The position numbers and the translations under genes were made by a program. 38,951 nt of DNA, from NCBI GenBank assembly GCA_007694035.1, contig RECM01000150.1, positions 1-38,951 of the forward strand, read 5' to 3'. Source of the DNA: Balneolaceae bacterium (GTDB taxonomy: Bacteria; Bacteroidota; Rhodothermia; Balneolales; Cyclonatronaceae). Below the pieces are notes generated by a model. That model was not told the origin of the DNA and made no database searches. It was given only the letters and a program-made list of their open reading frames with translations. Shown here piece after piece: positions 8,647 through 16,658 of the stretch (within the stretch, counting starts at the first letter, position 1; each line of letters begins with the position of its first letter).

Positions 8647-9837
8647 TTACTGCAGTTCGTAAACCCCGAAAGCCGGCTCATCATCCATAGATGTGAATAT
8701 TACATACATCCGGTCGTCTTTTATCTGCGTGACGTTGCCGCCGGGATGCGGGGCTGCGGCAATCAGCTCTCCCTGTTTACTGTACACAAGCCACTCCGGG
8801 TCATCTTCCTCAAATGGCCGGACAAGCACCCAGATGTAGCCCCTGTCGTCCATTACCAGCTGCCGGGCGAACCCCCTGTAATCCGGTATCTTTTCTGTCA
8901 GCCGGTCCCTGCTGATTCGGGATTGACCGGGATCCGGGATGTGCTGCACTGCCATTTCATTTTTTTCAGTTTCAGTAATGGCCATACGTTTGGAGGGAAA
9001 GCTGAATGAGGTTGAATCTTCACCGCTGATGTCCCTGATGGTAATCCTGTTATCGGCTGTCCAGGAGCTTACCAGGCGGCCGTCAGCAGTCATGGTACTT
9101 AGTGTCCGTCGCCCTTCCGGTATGGTCATCATGCTTACACTTCCCCCGCCGGGTGTTGTTACCCTTTCAACAACAGCATCCGACGCTACATGCCAGAAAT
9201 ATTCGCGGTCATCCAGCGGTTTAAGGTTATAATCGACAAATGTAAAATAATCAATGCTGTGCATTGACGTATCAACAGGTGTAAACGAACTTTTAAACCG
9301 GGCCAGGTAACCACCGTCAATCGGTATCAGGCTGTTGAAATTAAAAAATATGTCAGATCCGTAATCGCGGCTGCCTCTCGGGCGGTCGAGATAGCGCACT
9401 GCTGTCCAACTTTCATCCTTAACGGCAAAAAAGGTGATACGGTCATTTCGCCAGTCCACCACCTGAAGTGTGTCGGGTGTAAGCAGCGATACATGGCCAA
9501 TCTGCCTGAATTCACCGGGGCCCGATCCCACACCGCCTAAATACCCTTTATAGTCGCCCTTCTGACCGAACATGTAGATTTTACTGCCACGGTCGTCGCT
9601 CACAAATATCGTTCCGTCGGCACCAGCAGCGGCATATGATACCGATGAAAAAAATTCGTCCGACCCGAATGAAGATATCCTGAACTGTTCGTTCATGCTG
9701 AACACCTGAAGACGGTCGAAATCCGGACGTTTATCTTCAGCTCCCGGTTGCGACGGATCAGCACAGCCAACCACAAGAAACAGGGCTGATGTGAGTAAAC
9801 AAATGCTGAATAGCGATACATTGCAGTAACTTAACAT
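8647..9837 (-). CDS. 6-bladed beta-propeller lipoprotein
   Basis: 396 residues with a lipoprotein signal peptide: a hydrophobic stretch ending LVVGC, so cysteine 25 is the predicted lipidated residue. The body has propeller-blade repeats typical of the Bacteroidota '6-bladed beta-propeller' family, for example GGVGSGPGEFRQIGHV, then a blade ending DTLQVVDWRNDRITFF, and later GRLVSSWTADNRITI and GYIWVLVRPF. The family is of uncertain function; members are anchored in the periplasm or on the outer membrane and may bind sugars or peptides. It converges on the TonB receptor and is divergent from the DUF1326 gene across a very AT-rich spacer that must contain its promoter. Confidence 0.85.
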   Translation of the reverse strand: MLSYCNVSLFSICLLTSALFLVVGCADPSQPGAEDKRPDFDRLQVFSMNEQFRISSFGSDEFFSSVSYAAAGADGTIFVSDDRGSKIYMFGQKGDYKGYLGGVGSGPGEFRQIGHVSLLTPDTLQVVDWRNDRITFFAVKDESWTAVRYLDRPRGSRDYGSDIFFNFNSLIPIDGGYLARFKSSFTPVDTSMHSIDYFTFVDYNLKPLDDREYFWHVASDAVVERVTTPGGGSVSMMTIPEGRRTLSTMTADGRLVSSWTADNRITIRDISGEDSTSFSFPSKRMAITETEKNEMAVQHIPDPGQSRISRDRLTEKIPDYRGFARQLVMDDRGYIWVLVRPFEEDDPEWLVYSKQGELIAAAPHPGGNVTQIKDDRMYVIFTSMDDEPAFGVYELQ

Positions 9838-10044
9838 TAAGCCTATTATTATTATATATTTATATTATTTTTTTAGGTCATAATATACTTATTCAAGGAT
9901 TGATTAAAAACTAAATAAATATAGTAATACAGCACTGACGGTTCCTGTTTACGCTATCCGGGCAGGTGAAAATGATAGAGTTTCCCCGTTTTTCCGGCTT
10001 TTACAGGCGTACAGATTTTTCACAATCACTAAAAAGGTGAACCT

Positions 10045-10779
10045 ATGAAAAGAATACTCATTTTCAGCTTGATACCGGCCTTTTTACTTGGATCGGCCCT
10101 GATTCCGGTTGAAACAAACATCGACCCGGACAGGGACAAAAAAACGGACACTGAATGGTCGATGAATGCAACAGCTATAGAAGCGTGTACCTGCCCGATG
10201 TTCTGTCAGTGTTATTTCAACACCGAACCTGCATCACACAGCATGGACCACGGCGATGAAGAGCACTTCTGCAGATTCAATATGGCCTGGAAGGTTAACA
10301 AGGGGCATTATGGTGACACGAATCTGGAGGGGGCCGTTTTCTGGCTGGCCGGAGACCTCGGTTCAGGATGGGATGACGGAAACGTTGACTGGGCGACTCT
10401 GCATTTCGACCCGTCTGTTACAGCGACACAGCGTGAAGGCATAACCAGCATCCTCGGGCCTCTGTTTCCTGCCAACTGGAAATCATTTACTGTAAAAGAT
10501 GACAAACCGATTTCCTGGCGTGCCGATACTAAAAAAGCCGTTGCGCTGCTCGATAATGGCCGCGGAGCCGAAATGCGCCTGGTACATCCACCGACAGCCA
10601 TGACAGATGAACCCGCCGTTCTTACGAATGTTCAGTATTGGGGGGCACCACGCCATGACGGGTTTATAATGATGCCAAATGAAGTTCAGGCATACCGTGC
10701 CGGAGACAAGCCGTTTGAATCAAGGGGGACAAATGGCTTTATGATTACCATCGACATCAACTCTGCAGATATACAGTGA
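10045..10779 (+). CDS. Secreted DUF1326 domain protein
   Basis: 244 residues. Residues 1-20 form a signal peptide (MKRILIFSLIPAFLLGSALI). From residue 40 it matches the DUF1326 family: ATAIEACTCPMFCQCYFN carries Cys48, Cys50, Cys54 and Cys56, and the GAVFWLAGDLGSGWDDG region and the late ITIDI block fit the rest of the fold. Most DUF1326 proteins lack a signal peptide, so an exported version with intact cysteines is somewhat unusual. The function of the family is unknown; the clustered cysteines and nearby histidines (HSMDHGDEEHFC) suggest metal binding, which is inference. The ribosome binding site AAAGGTG lies just before the ATG. A perfect 10-base hairpin follows the stop. Confidence 0.88.
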   Translation: MKRILIFSLIPAFLLGSALIPVETNIDPDRDKKTDTEWSMNATAIEACTCPMFCQCYFNTEPASHSMDHGDEEHFCRFNMAWKVNKGHYGDTNLEGAVFWLAGDLGSGWDDGNVDWATLHFDPSVTATQREGITSILGPLFPANWKSFTVKDDKPISWRADTKKAVALLDNGRGAEMRLVHPPTAMTDEPAVLTNVQYWGAPRHDGFIMMPNEVQAYRAGDKPFESRGTNGFMITIDINSADIQ

Positions 10780-10792
10780 GGCGATAACTATA

Positions 10793-10825
10793 CCCCATTG
10801 CATTCCCTGATCGGGTGCAATGGGG
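10793..10825. terminator. Hairpin between convergent DUF1326 and kinase genes
   Basis: Perfect 10-base stem: CCCCATTGCA (10793-10802) with TGCAATGGGG (10816-10825), 13-base loop, starting 14 bases after the DUF1326 stop. No strong T-tract follows on either strand, so it is either a weak bidirectional terminator or an RNA 3'-end stabiliser. Confidence 0.6.
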
Positions 10826-10897
10826 TTCTGATTAGTCTGATGTACAGGCATTTTTAACTGCAGTACAGGCATTGAAAAACTGATCAACGTTTGCCCG

Positions 10898-13567
10898 TCA
10901 GTTCCTGGTTACCAGAAGTTCCTCCAGCTTTTCCCGCAGCCTCACAACATCGAAATGTTCACTGCTGCCCGTATGTTCAAACAGTTCAACTGCCTCTCTG
11001 AGGTGCTGTTCGGCAACATCCAAATCGCCGCGCTGCTGGTACAAACGGCCCAGGGCAGCAATCACCAGTGCGCCGGAGTTCTCACCATAATGTTGTGTCT
11101 GAATTTCCAGGGCCCTTGTGAACAGGCTGTCGGCTTCATCAAATTTTTGCCGGTCAACAAGTGTATTGCCGAGGCTGACCATGGCCCCGCTTACGGCTAT
11201 GTGGTCCGGCCCAAGTAGCGTCTCCCATATCCCCAGGGATTTCCTGAGGTAGTATTCCGCTTTTTCATGGTCACCCATACGGCTGTAACCACTGGCGAGA
11301 TGGCCAATCCCTTCAGCCGTAGATGGATGCTGCTCACCATAAATCTGCCGACGGATCATAAGGCCTTCCAGGTACAGTTCTTCTGCGGCGGCATGATCCC
11401 CTTTATCAGAAAGAAGTGTTGCCATGCCTGACAACCCATGCAATCTTGAAACGTGAACTTCACCCAAAACCTCATCCTGAATAGCAAGGGCTTCTCTGTA
11501 TAGTTTTTCGGATTTCACCGGGTCCATATTGTAGAGCCTGTACACATCCGCCATAAAAATCATGCTTTCGGCAACATCCGGGTGGACCGGCCCCAGTTCG
11601 TTTTTCCGAATCTCCATTGCTTTGCCAAAGAGATGAATTGCCTTTTCCGGATTGGCCCTGCTTCGCTCAATCTGCCCGACTCTCATATAGGCATCGGCCG
11701 TGAGCAGATGGTTTTCGCCGTATAACGCTATTCTGATTTCAAGTACCTTGTACCGTAGTCGTGTGGATTCTTCAAATCCGGTTACCGGTATCCAGGAACC
11801 CATCAGAGCCATTGTATTGGCCACTTCGGGGTGCTTTTCACCATACTGACTGATCAGGATATCCAGGGATTCCGTGTAGAGGGAGTAGGCTTCCTGATAT
11901 ATTCCCTGCCGTGTGAGGGCTACGGCAAGATCGTTCATATACCGGGCTGTTTCTGTTCCGGTGTCGCCGGAGAAACCGCGCTGAATATCGACCGCCTTTT
12001 CCAGGATTTCCACGGCATCATGGTACCGGCCGAGGCTTGTATAGACCTTGCCGATTACATTGAACATATTTGCCTGGAGCTCCGGCTGGTTGTCAAGGCG
12101 GTTTGCTTCACCGAGACCACGCTCCAGTAGCTCCCTTACGGTGATCTGATCACCCGGATTAACACGAGGGTCGCCAGCCCTGAACATGCCCAGCATAAAT
12201 TCAACTACCTGAGCCGATTTATCTGCCTCGCGTTGCGCTTCATCCAGAGCTGCGTGTGTTATTTGCGTGTGCCAGGTAATGGTGATTATATACGCGGCAA
12301 GCAGTATAAATACCAGCACCGCCGCCGTTATTTCAACCGGGTTTCGGCGTATATATTTTTCAGCCCTGTACAGTTTTGTTTGGGGATGAGCCAACACAGG
12401 TTTTTTTGCCAGGTATCTTCTGATGTCGGTTGCCAGCTGCTCAGCCGAATCGTACCGGCAGTCGGGTTCCTTTTGCATGGCCTTCATCACAATGGCATCA
12501 ACATCACCGCGCAGTTGCCTGCGGAGTTGGCTTACGGCTGTATCTCGGGCTTCACAAATCTGCAGAAGATCTGATGTGCTGGCAAGCCGTGAAAGACCGC
12601 TCTGAGTCAGACGTTTCCCGGGGCATAACGGTTCGCTGTCACATATGGTCCGCTCCAGCTCTTCCGGCGAATCCCCTTCCAATTTATATGGCTGGAACCC
12701 AACCAGCAATTCATACAGAACTACGCCGAGCTGATAGATGTCGGAAGCCGTGGTGATCGTCTCACCCCGTACCTGCTCCGGGCTTGCGTATGATGGCGTA
12801 AGGGGCTGGAATCCCTGCCATTCCGGCTGCAGATCGGGCAGTGGAGTACCGCCTGTTAATTCTCCGCCGTTTCCTAGCACTTTTGCGATTCCAAAATCGA
12901 GAAGCTTCACGCTGCCTTCATTCGTTACCAGAATGTTCGACGGTTTCAGGTCCCTGTGAACCACCAGTTTGCGGTGTGCATACTGAACGGCGCTGCACAC
13001 ATCCTGAAACAGTTCCAGGCGTTCATGTACAGTGAGCCGCTTCTCATCACAATACTCATCTATCGGTTTCCCATCTACAAATTCCATTACATAATAGGGC
13101 TGCCCGTGGTCGGTAAGCCCTCCGTCGAGTATCCGGGCAATATGATCATGTTCCAGTGAGGCCAGAATCTGGCGTTCGCTTTTAAAGGCCTTAACCTGCG
13201 ATTCTGATACGAACGGGCTGTGCTGAAGCTTAACAGCCGTGCGCTGAACATACTCACCATCAGCCCGTTCGGCCAGGTACACACTTCCCATACCACCATG
13301 CCCCAGATCATTGATGATTTTGTATTTGCCAATCATCCTGCCCAGCATCAGGTTGCTTCTGGCCAATGAAATAGCCGACATTCTGAGATTGTGCATGGGC
13401 TGGTCGAGCGTTCCGGGCACTTCATGGGAATCAAGTAACGACAGTACTTCACCCATCAGCTCACTGTCGCCTTCACAGATTTTATCCAGGTAGCGGGCGC
13501 GGTCATCCTTTTCAAGCATGAGCGCCTCCGAAAAAATACGTTTAATTTTGTTCCAGCGTGATTTCAT
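10898..13567 (-). CDS. Transmembrane Ser/Thr protein kinase with C-terminal TPR array
   Basis: 889 residues. The N-terminal leader (about 1-50) is the short helical segment that precedes kinases of the sigma-linked group. The kinase domain spans about 78-370 and is catalytically intact: glycine loop GHGGMGSVY (89-97), Lys113, HRDLKPSN (204-211), DFG (224-226) and the substrate-binding block SYASPEQ. A single membrane helix follows near residues 410-435, then about 430 residues of TPR repeats with the recurring Tyr-Gly-Glu-x-His-Pro pattern (YGEKHPEVANTMA, YGEQHPSTAEGI). Topology therefore puts the kinase in the cytosol and the TPRs outside. It starts 37 bases after the stop of the ECF sigma gene and is surely co-transcribed with it. 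The partner bound by the TPRs is unknown. Confidence 0.95.
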   Translation of the reverse strand: MKSRWNKIKRIFSEALMLEKDDRARYLDKICEGDSELMGEVLSLLDSHEVPGTLDQPMHNLRMSAISLARSNLMLGRMIGKYKIINDLGHGGMGSVYLAERADGEYVQRTAVKLQHSPFVSESQVKAFKSERQILASLEHDHIARILDGGLTDHGQPYYVMEFVDGKPIDEYCDEKRLTVHERLELFQDVCSAVQYAHRKLVVHRDLKPSNILVTNEGSVKLLDFGIAKVLGNGGELTGGTPLPDLQPEWQGFQPLTPSYASPEQVRGETITTASDIYQLGVVLYELLVGFQPYKLEGDSPEELERTICDSEPLCPGKRLTQSGLSRLASTSDLLQICEARDTAVSQLRRQLRGDVDAIVMKAMQKEPDCRYDSAEQLATDIRRYLAKKPVLAHPQTKLYRAEKYIRRNPVEITAAVLVFILLAAYIITITWHTQITHAALDEAQREADKSAQVVEFMLGMFRAGDPRVNPGDQITVRELLERGLGEANRLDNQPELQANMFNVIGKVYTSLGRYHDAVEILEKAVDIQRGFSGDTGTETARYMNDLAVALTRQGIYQEAYSLYTESLDILISQYGEKHPEVANTMALMGSWIPVTGFEESTRLRYKVLEIRIALYGENHLLTADAYMRVGQIERSRANPEKAIHLFGKAMEIRKNELGPVHPDVAESMIFMADVYRLYNMDPVKSEKLYREALAIQDEVLGEVHVSRLHGLSGMATLLSDKGDHAAAEELYLEGLMIRRQIYGEQHPSTAEGIGHLASGYSRMGDHEKAEYYLRKSLGIWETLLGPDHIAVSGAMVSLGNTLVDRQKFDEADSLFTRALEIQTQHYGENSGALVIAALGRLYQQRGDLDVAEQHLREAVELFEHTGSSEHFDVVRLREKLEELLVTRN

Positions 13568-13604
13568 AAGATGCAGCCTAACACAGCGGCCTGCACACCA
13601 GCCG

Positions 13605-14165
13605 CTATACGTTTTTCAATTCGCGGTTCAGCCAGGCCCGTGCCATTTTCCAGTCGCGGCTAACGGTTGGTTCAGACATACCCAGTGTGTTCGCCGTTTC
13701 TTCTATGGTAAGCCCGCCAAAGAAACGGCACTCCACAACTTTAGCCTGCCGCTCATCCAGCTTTTCCAGGCGCTGCAGTGCATGGTCTACCGATATAATA
13801 TCGTCCAGGCTCATTTCCTCTTTTAAGTGCTCCTCATCAAGGGTAACCCTGTTTCTTTTTCCACCGCGCTTTTGCACCTGGCGTTTCACGGCATAATCCA
13901 CAAGAATATTTCGCATTACCTGCGATGCCATACCGAAAAAATGATACCTGTTTTGCCAGTCGATCCTGTTGAAGTCGACCAGTTTGAGATACGCTTCATG
14001 CACAAGAGCCGTGGCGCTGAATGTGTGGTCAGGACGCTCACCTATCAGCCGTCCCCTGGCTATTTTGTGCATTTCGCTGTATACCAGTGGTATAAGCTCA
14101 TCAAGCGCATTCTGATCACCGGAGGCGTGGGCCTGCAATAACTGTGTAATCCGGGATGTATCCAT
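13605..14165 (-). CDS. ECF-family RNA polymerase sigma factor, kinase-associated (TIGR02999 type)
   Basis: 186 residues with sigma-70 regions 2 and 4. Region 2 has the signature ALVHEAYLKL and FFGMASQVMRNILVDYA, which marks the TIGR02999/Sig-70 group found next to Ser/Thr kinases in Bacteroidota and Planctomycetota. Region 4 has LDERQAKVVECRFFGG followed by the helix-turn-helix IEETANTLGMSEPTVSRDW. No anti-sigma factor gene is adjacent; instead the next gene is a kinase, so phosphorylation rather than anti-sigma sequestration is the likely control (known for the group, inferred here). The ATG sits 60 bases from a strong palindrome at 14225-14252, possibly the operator or promoter region of this operon. 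Confidence 0.93.
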   Translation of the reverse strand: MDTSRITQLLQAHASGDQNALDELIPLVYSEMHKIARGRLIGERPDHTFSATALVHEAYLKLVDFNRIDWQNRYHFFGMASQVMRNILVDYAVKRQVQKRGGKRNRVTLDEEHLKEEMSLDDIISVDHALQRLEKLDERQAKVVECRFFGGLTIEETANTLGMSEPTVSRDWKMARAWLNRELKNV

Positions 14166-14224
14166 GATTCATCCTCACCGGCCTAATTAACCCATTCAAG
14201 CAAGTCTCAAATCAACAAAACCCG

Positions 14225-14252
14225 ATTATCTTATCAAAAATGATAAGGTAAT
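14225..14252. promoter_or_regulatory. 28-base imperfect palindrome upstream of the sigma/kinase operon
   Basis: Core arms CTTATCA (14230-14236) and TGATAAG (14241-14247) are separated by four A bases; outer arms ATTA (14225-14228) and TAAT (14249-14252) also pair, with one mismatch between. It lies 60 bases upstream of the sigma-factor start. It could be a dimeric regulator's operator or a leader hairpin. Confidence 0.6.
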
Positions 14253-14683
14253 GTCCGTTTTACCGCTTTATACAATAAGCGGTTAGCTGAATTCTCAAGC
14301 ATTGGTTTCAATTCCATTGTAAATAAATAAACAATAAGCACTATTGCCAATGGAATCTCGGATCTGTGATTAACACAGAACGATACTGTTTTGTAAACAA
14401 CTAATATATAGCAGTTTATGATATATAAAAAATTCTGCGTACAGCATGCAGAAATAGTGATGTCTTAGTGATTGCACCACCAAAAGGTGTGTTTTATTAT
14501 ACCAGGATGTACGTCTGTGGTGCGAAAATATTGAAGTTATTCAAAATACGCATTACATTGAAAGTACATTACCCGGAATCAGCACTATAGGAAGGGGTAA
14601 GAGATCGGATCATCAGAGAATTTCTGCATCAGGGTGATCATCTGTTCATGCAGATATAATCATCTCTATTAAATATAACAGCC
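14253..14683. other. AT-rich spacer with further inverted repeats
   Basis: About 430 bases without a gene. It holds a perfect 9-base inverted repeat, ATTCCATTG (14311-14319) with CAATGGAAT (14348-14356), and a wider one, GCACCAC (14474-14480) with GTGGTGC (14517-14523), enclosing a small ACC-AAAA-GGT hairpin. It may encode a structured RNA or a multi-site control region; no tRNA or known riboswitch was recognised. Confidence 0.45.
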
Positions 14684-14911
14684 ATGAAAATAAAACGAGT
14701 CAAACCCGCAGTACTGCAGGTCACGCTCCAGGCCCATGAGCTGGCAGCACTGTCATCAGCCGTACGGTGGATAATAAACGGGGCAGCAGGTGAATTTCCG
14801 GAGGAGTCTGTTCGACAGCTCAAAAAGATACTCGACAACTATGAAACAGAGAGCCGCAGCCTGACCGGAAAACATAAAATTAAAAAAGCGCCTGTACAGG
14901 CGAGCCACTAA
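14684..14911 (+). CDS. Small hypothetical protein, 75 residues
   Basis: I do not recognise this protein. It begins MKIKRVKPAVLQVTLQAHEL and ends in a basic tail. The middle is predicted mainly helical (HELAALSSAVRWII and PEESVRQLKKILDNYE). The first part reads like a beta strand followed by an 'L-x-A-H-E-L-A-A-L' helix, a pattern seen in short cytosolic orphans of this group. No signal peptide or membrane segment. Support for a real gene: an ATG start, sensible composition, a defined helical pattern, and location in an otherwise empty 1.3 kb spacer. Against it: no clear ribosome binding site. A perfect 14-base palindrome (14889-14902) overlaps its last codons. Confidence 0.55.
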   Translation: MKIKRVKPAVLQVTLQAHELAALSSAVRWIINGAAGEFPEESVRQLKKILDNYETESRSLTGKHKIKKAPVQASH

Positions 14912-15512
14912 GCCTTCGGGTAAATCGAAGCGATATGCGGGGTTAAATATTTTCCTGATCGGTATTTATGTGCCCGTTCTGAAACCGTGCTTGCAGATAC
15001 TCAACCGGAAAATGATACAGGTCACGTGATCTGTTACCGTTTACCCGTAGATTACTAATATCATGTATTAATGTGCTTAAAAGCAGTTATCAGGTTCAAC
15101 AACACAAACATCAAGTGTTGTGGCGTGTCAGTCAAATAGCCTGTCAGAAGTGTAAGAGAAATTGCAGAGCGCAAATGAAAATTATCATCTCTTTTTTCTT
15201 GCGAAAGAAGATTAATGGGCAGAATCTTCCCCTGATGATGTGTAATATCATTGATTTTCAGCTGTTTGGATGAAGAGAATCAAAACACTTCCTGAATATC
15301 ATCAGTAATTTTTTTCCAGCGACTCCAGATGCCGTCACCTCGGCAAGAGGCTGTTCATGCTATAACCGGCCAATACTAATTTAAAAAGACCGGCTCTCAA
15401 TATTTTCCTGGCAAGGCTCTGTAGTGGTGAAAAGAAGGTTTTACAAACACTGACGACCGCAAGAATCAACACCCGTTGCAACTAACCGGAAATTTGCATA
15501 GCCTGAAAAAAA
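14912..15512. other. Spacer upstream of the lipid-like gene cluster
   Basis: About 600 AT-rich bases with no credible gene. A 66-codon plus-strand frame at 15073-15273 looks random. The promoter of the six-gene cluster probably lies in the last 200 bases, but I could not place its elements with confidence. Confidence 0.5.
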
Positions 15513-16535
15513 ATGACTAAATATCAGACAAATAGCGTTCAGCTGATACACGACTGGCATGAGTTTTCAGAAATCGGCAGAAAAATACGTGAGAAAAATG
15601 GTCTTCAGGATACAGTCGCGGACCTGAACCCTGTAGAATCATACAATTTTACCGGCCATGCCTGCTGGACAGTTGAAACAAAGCATCACAGTGCCCGTGT
15701 TACCGCATTTTATCATCCGGATTTTTCTGATGGCTTTCTGGGCTGGTTTGAAGCCACAGACGATCCTGAACTCTCAGTAAAATTGCTTTCGACTGCGGAA
15801 GGGTGGTTCAGAGAGCACGGCATTAACCATATAGCCGGACCGGTGAGCGGACTCACTTGGGATGCCTACCGATTCAATCTCAATGATGGATTGGCCCTGT
15901 TTCACGGTGAACCTGCCCAACCCGCTTTTTATGTGAATCATTGGAAAACTGCAGGGTTCCGGGAACGTCATCATTACTATAGCAAGGTTTTACCGGTCAA
16001 AAAAGATGAAGGCCTGACCCATAGCGAATTGGAATCCCGAATTGCCGGACAGAGGCTGAAACTGATTCCGGTTAATGCAGACACCTTTCCTGAGTACCGC
16101 TTCGGCGTCTATGAATTATTAATTCGCTGTTTCCGGTCTGTGGCAAATCCATTCTTCACCGAGATCAGCTTTGAGGGTTTTTGCAGCCGCTACAATCCGC
16201 TTATAAATAAGCTGCCGGCTGGATTTTCATGGCTGGTTGTCGATGAACGAAATGATCCTTGCGCATTCATGCTGAATTATCCCTCACCTATGAATCCAGC
16301 CACAGGCTTATCGGGCAACGCACTGGTTCACAAATCGCTTGGTGTTGATCCGGATCATCAGGGCGCCGGTCTCGGTTCCATGCTGACCCGTTTTGCCATG
16401 CATATCGCCGCCAGCCACAATTTAAAGTACCAGATCCACGCCCTGATGTACGAAGAGAACCCGTCTTTACGATTGTTAAATTCTCACGAACCAGTCCTCA
16501 CCCGGTCATACAGCCTGTTTGAAAAAACGATTTAG
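15513..16535 (+). CDS. GNAT-family acyl/acetyltransferase with degenerate first module
   Basis: 340 residues, cytosolic. The C-terminal half is a GNAT module: the acyl-CoA pyrophosphate loop is LGVDPDHQGAGLGSML (Gln283-Gly-Ala-Gly-Leu-Gly288). The N-terminal half has the features of the YghO-like group (GFLGWFEATDDPELSVKLL, an AEGWFREHGI helix, a glycine-proline turn IAGPVSG, and an NHWKTAGF segment), which look like a first, catalytically degenerate GNAT module. It is the first gene of the plus-strand cluster and lies 123 bases ahead of the adenylating enzyme. In that context it may acylate an amino group made by the pathway; this is inference. A simple N-acetyltransferase unrelated to the cluster is the alternative. 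Confidence 0.85.
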   Translation: MTKYQTNSVQLIHDWHEFSEIGRKIREKNGLQDTVADLNPVESYNFTGHACWTVETKHHSARVTAFYHPDFSDGFLGWFEATDDPELSVKLLSTAEGWFREHGINHIAGPVSGLTWDAYRFNLNDGLALFHGEPAQPAFYVNHWKTAGFRERHHYYSKVLPVKKDEGLTHSELESRIAGQRLKLIPVNADTFPEYRFGVYELLIRCFRSVANPFFTEISFEGFCSRYNPLINKLPAGFSWLVVDERNDPCAFMLNYPSPMNPATGLSGNALVHKSLGVDPDHQGAGLGSMLTRFAMHIAASHNLKYQIHALMYEENPSLRLLNSHEPVLTRSYSLFEKTI

Positions 16536-16658
16536 ATAGCGAACCCATCCCCCTCTTCTATAGAACTATCATATTATATCCATTACACAACACCCTAAGT
16601 TCTCAAAATACCAACCATTTCTCAGCCTGTCGTCTCAACCTATATACGAGAAAACTGA

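Noticed and set aside
15073-15273. 66-codon plus-strand frame in the spacer before the cluster
   Set aside because: Random-looking composition, no ribosome binding site, no domain or membrane pattern; likely chance.
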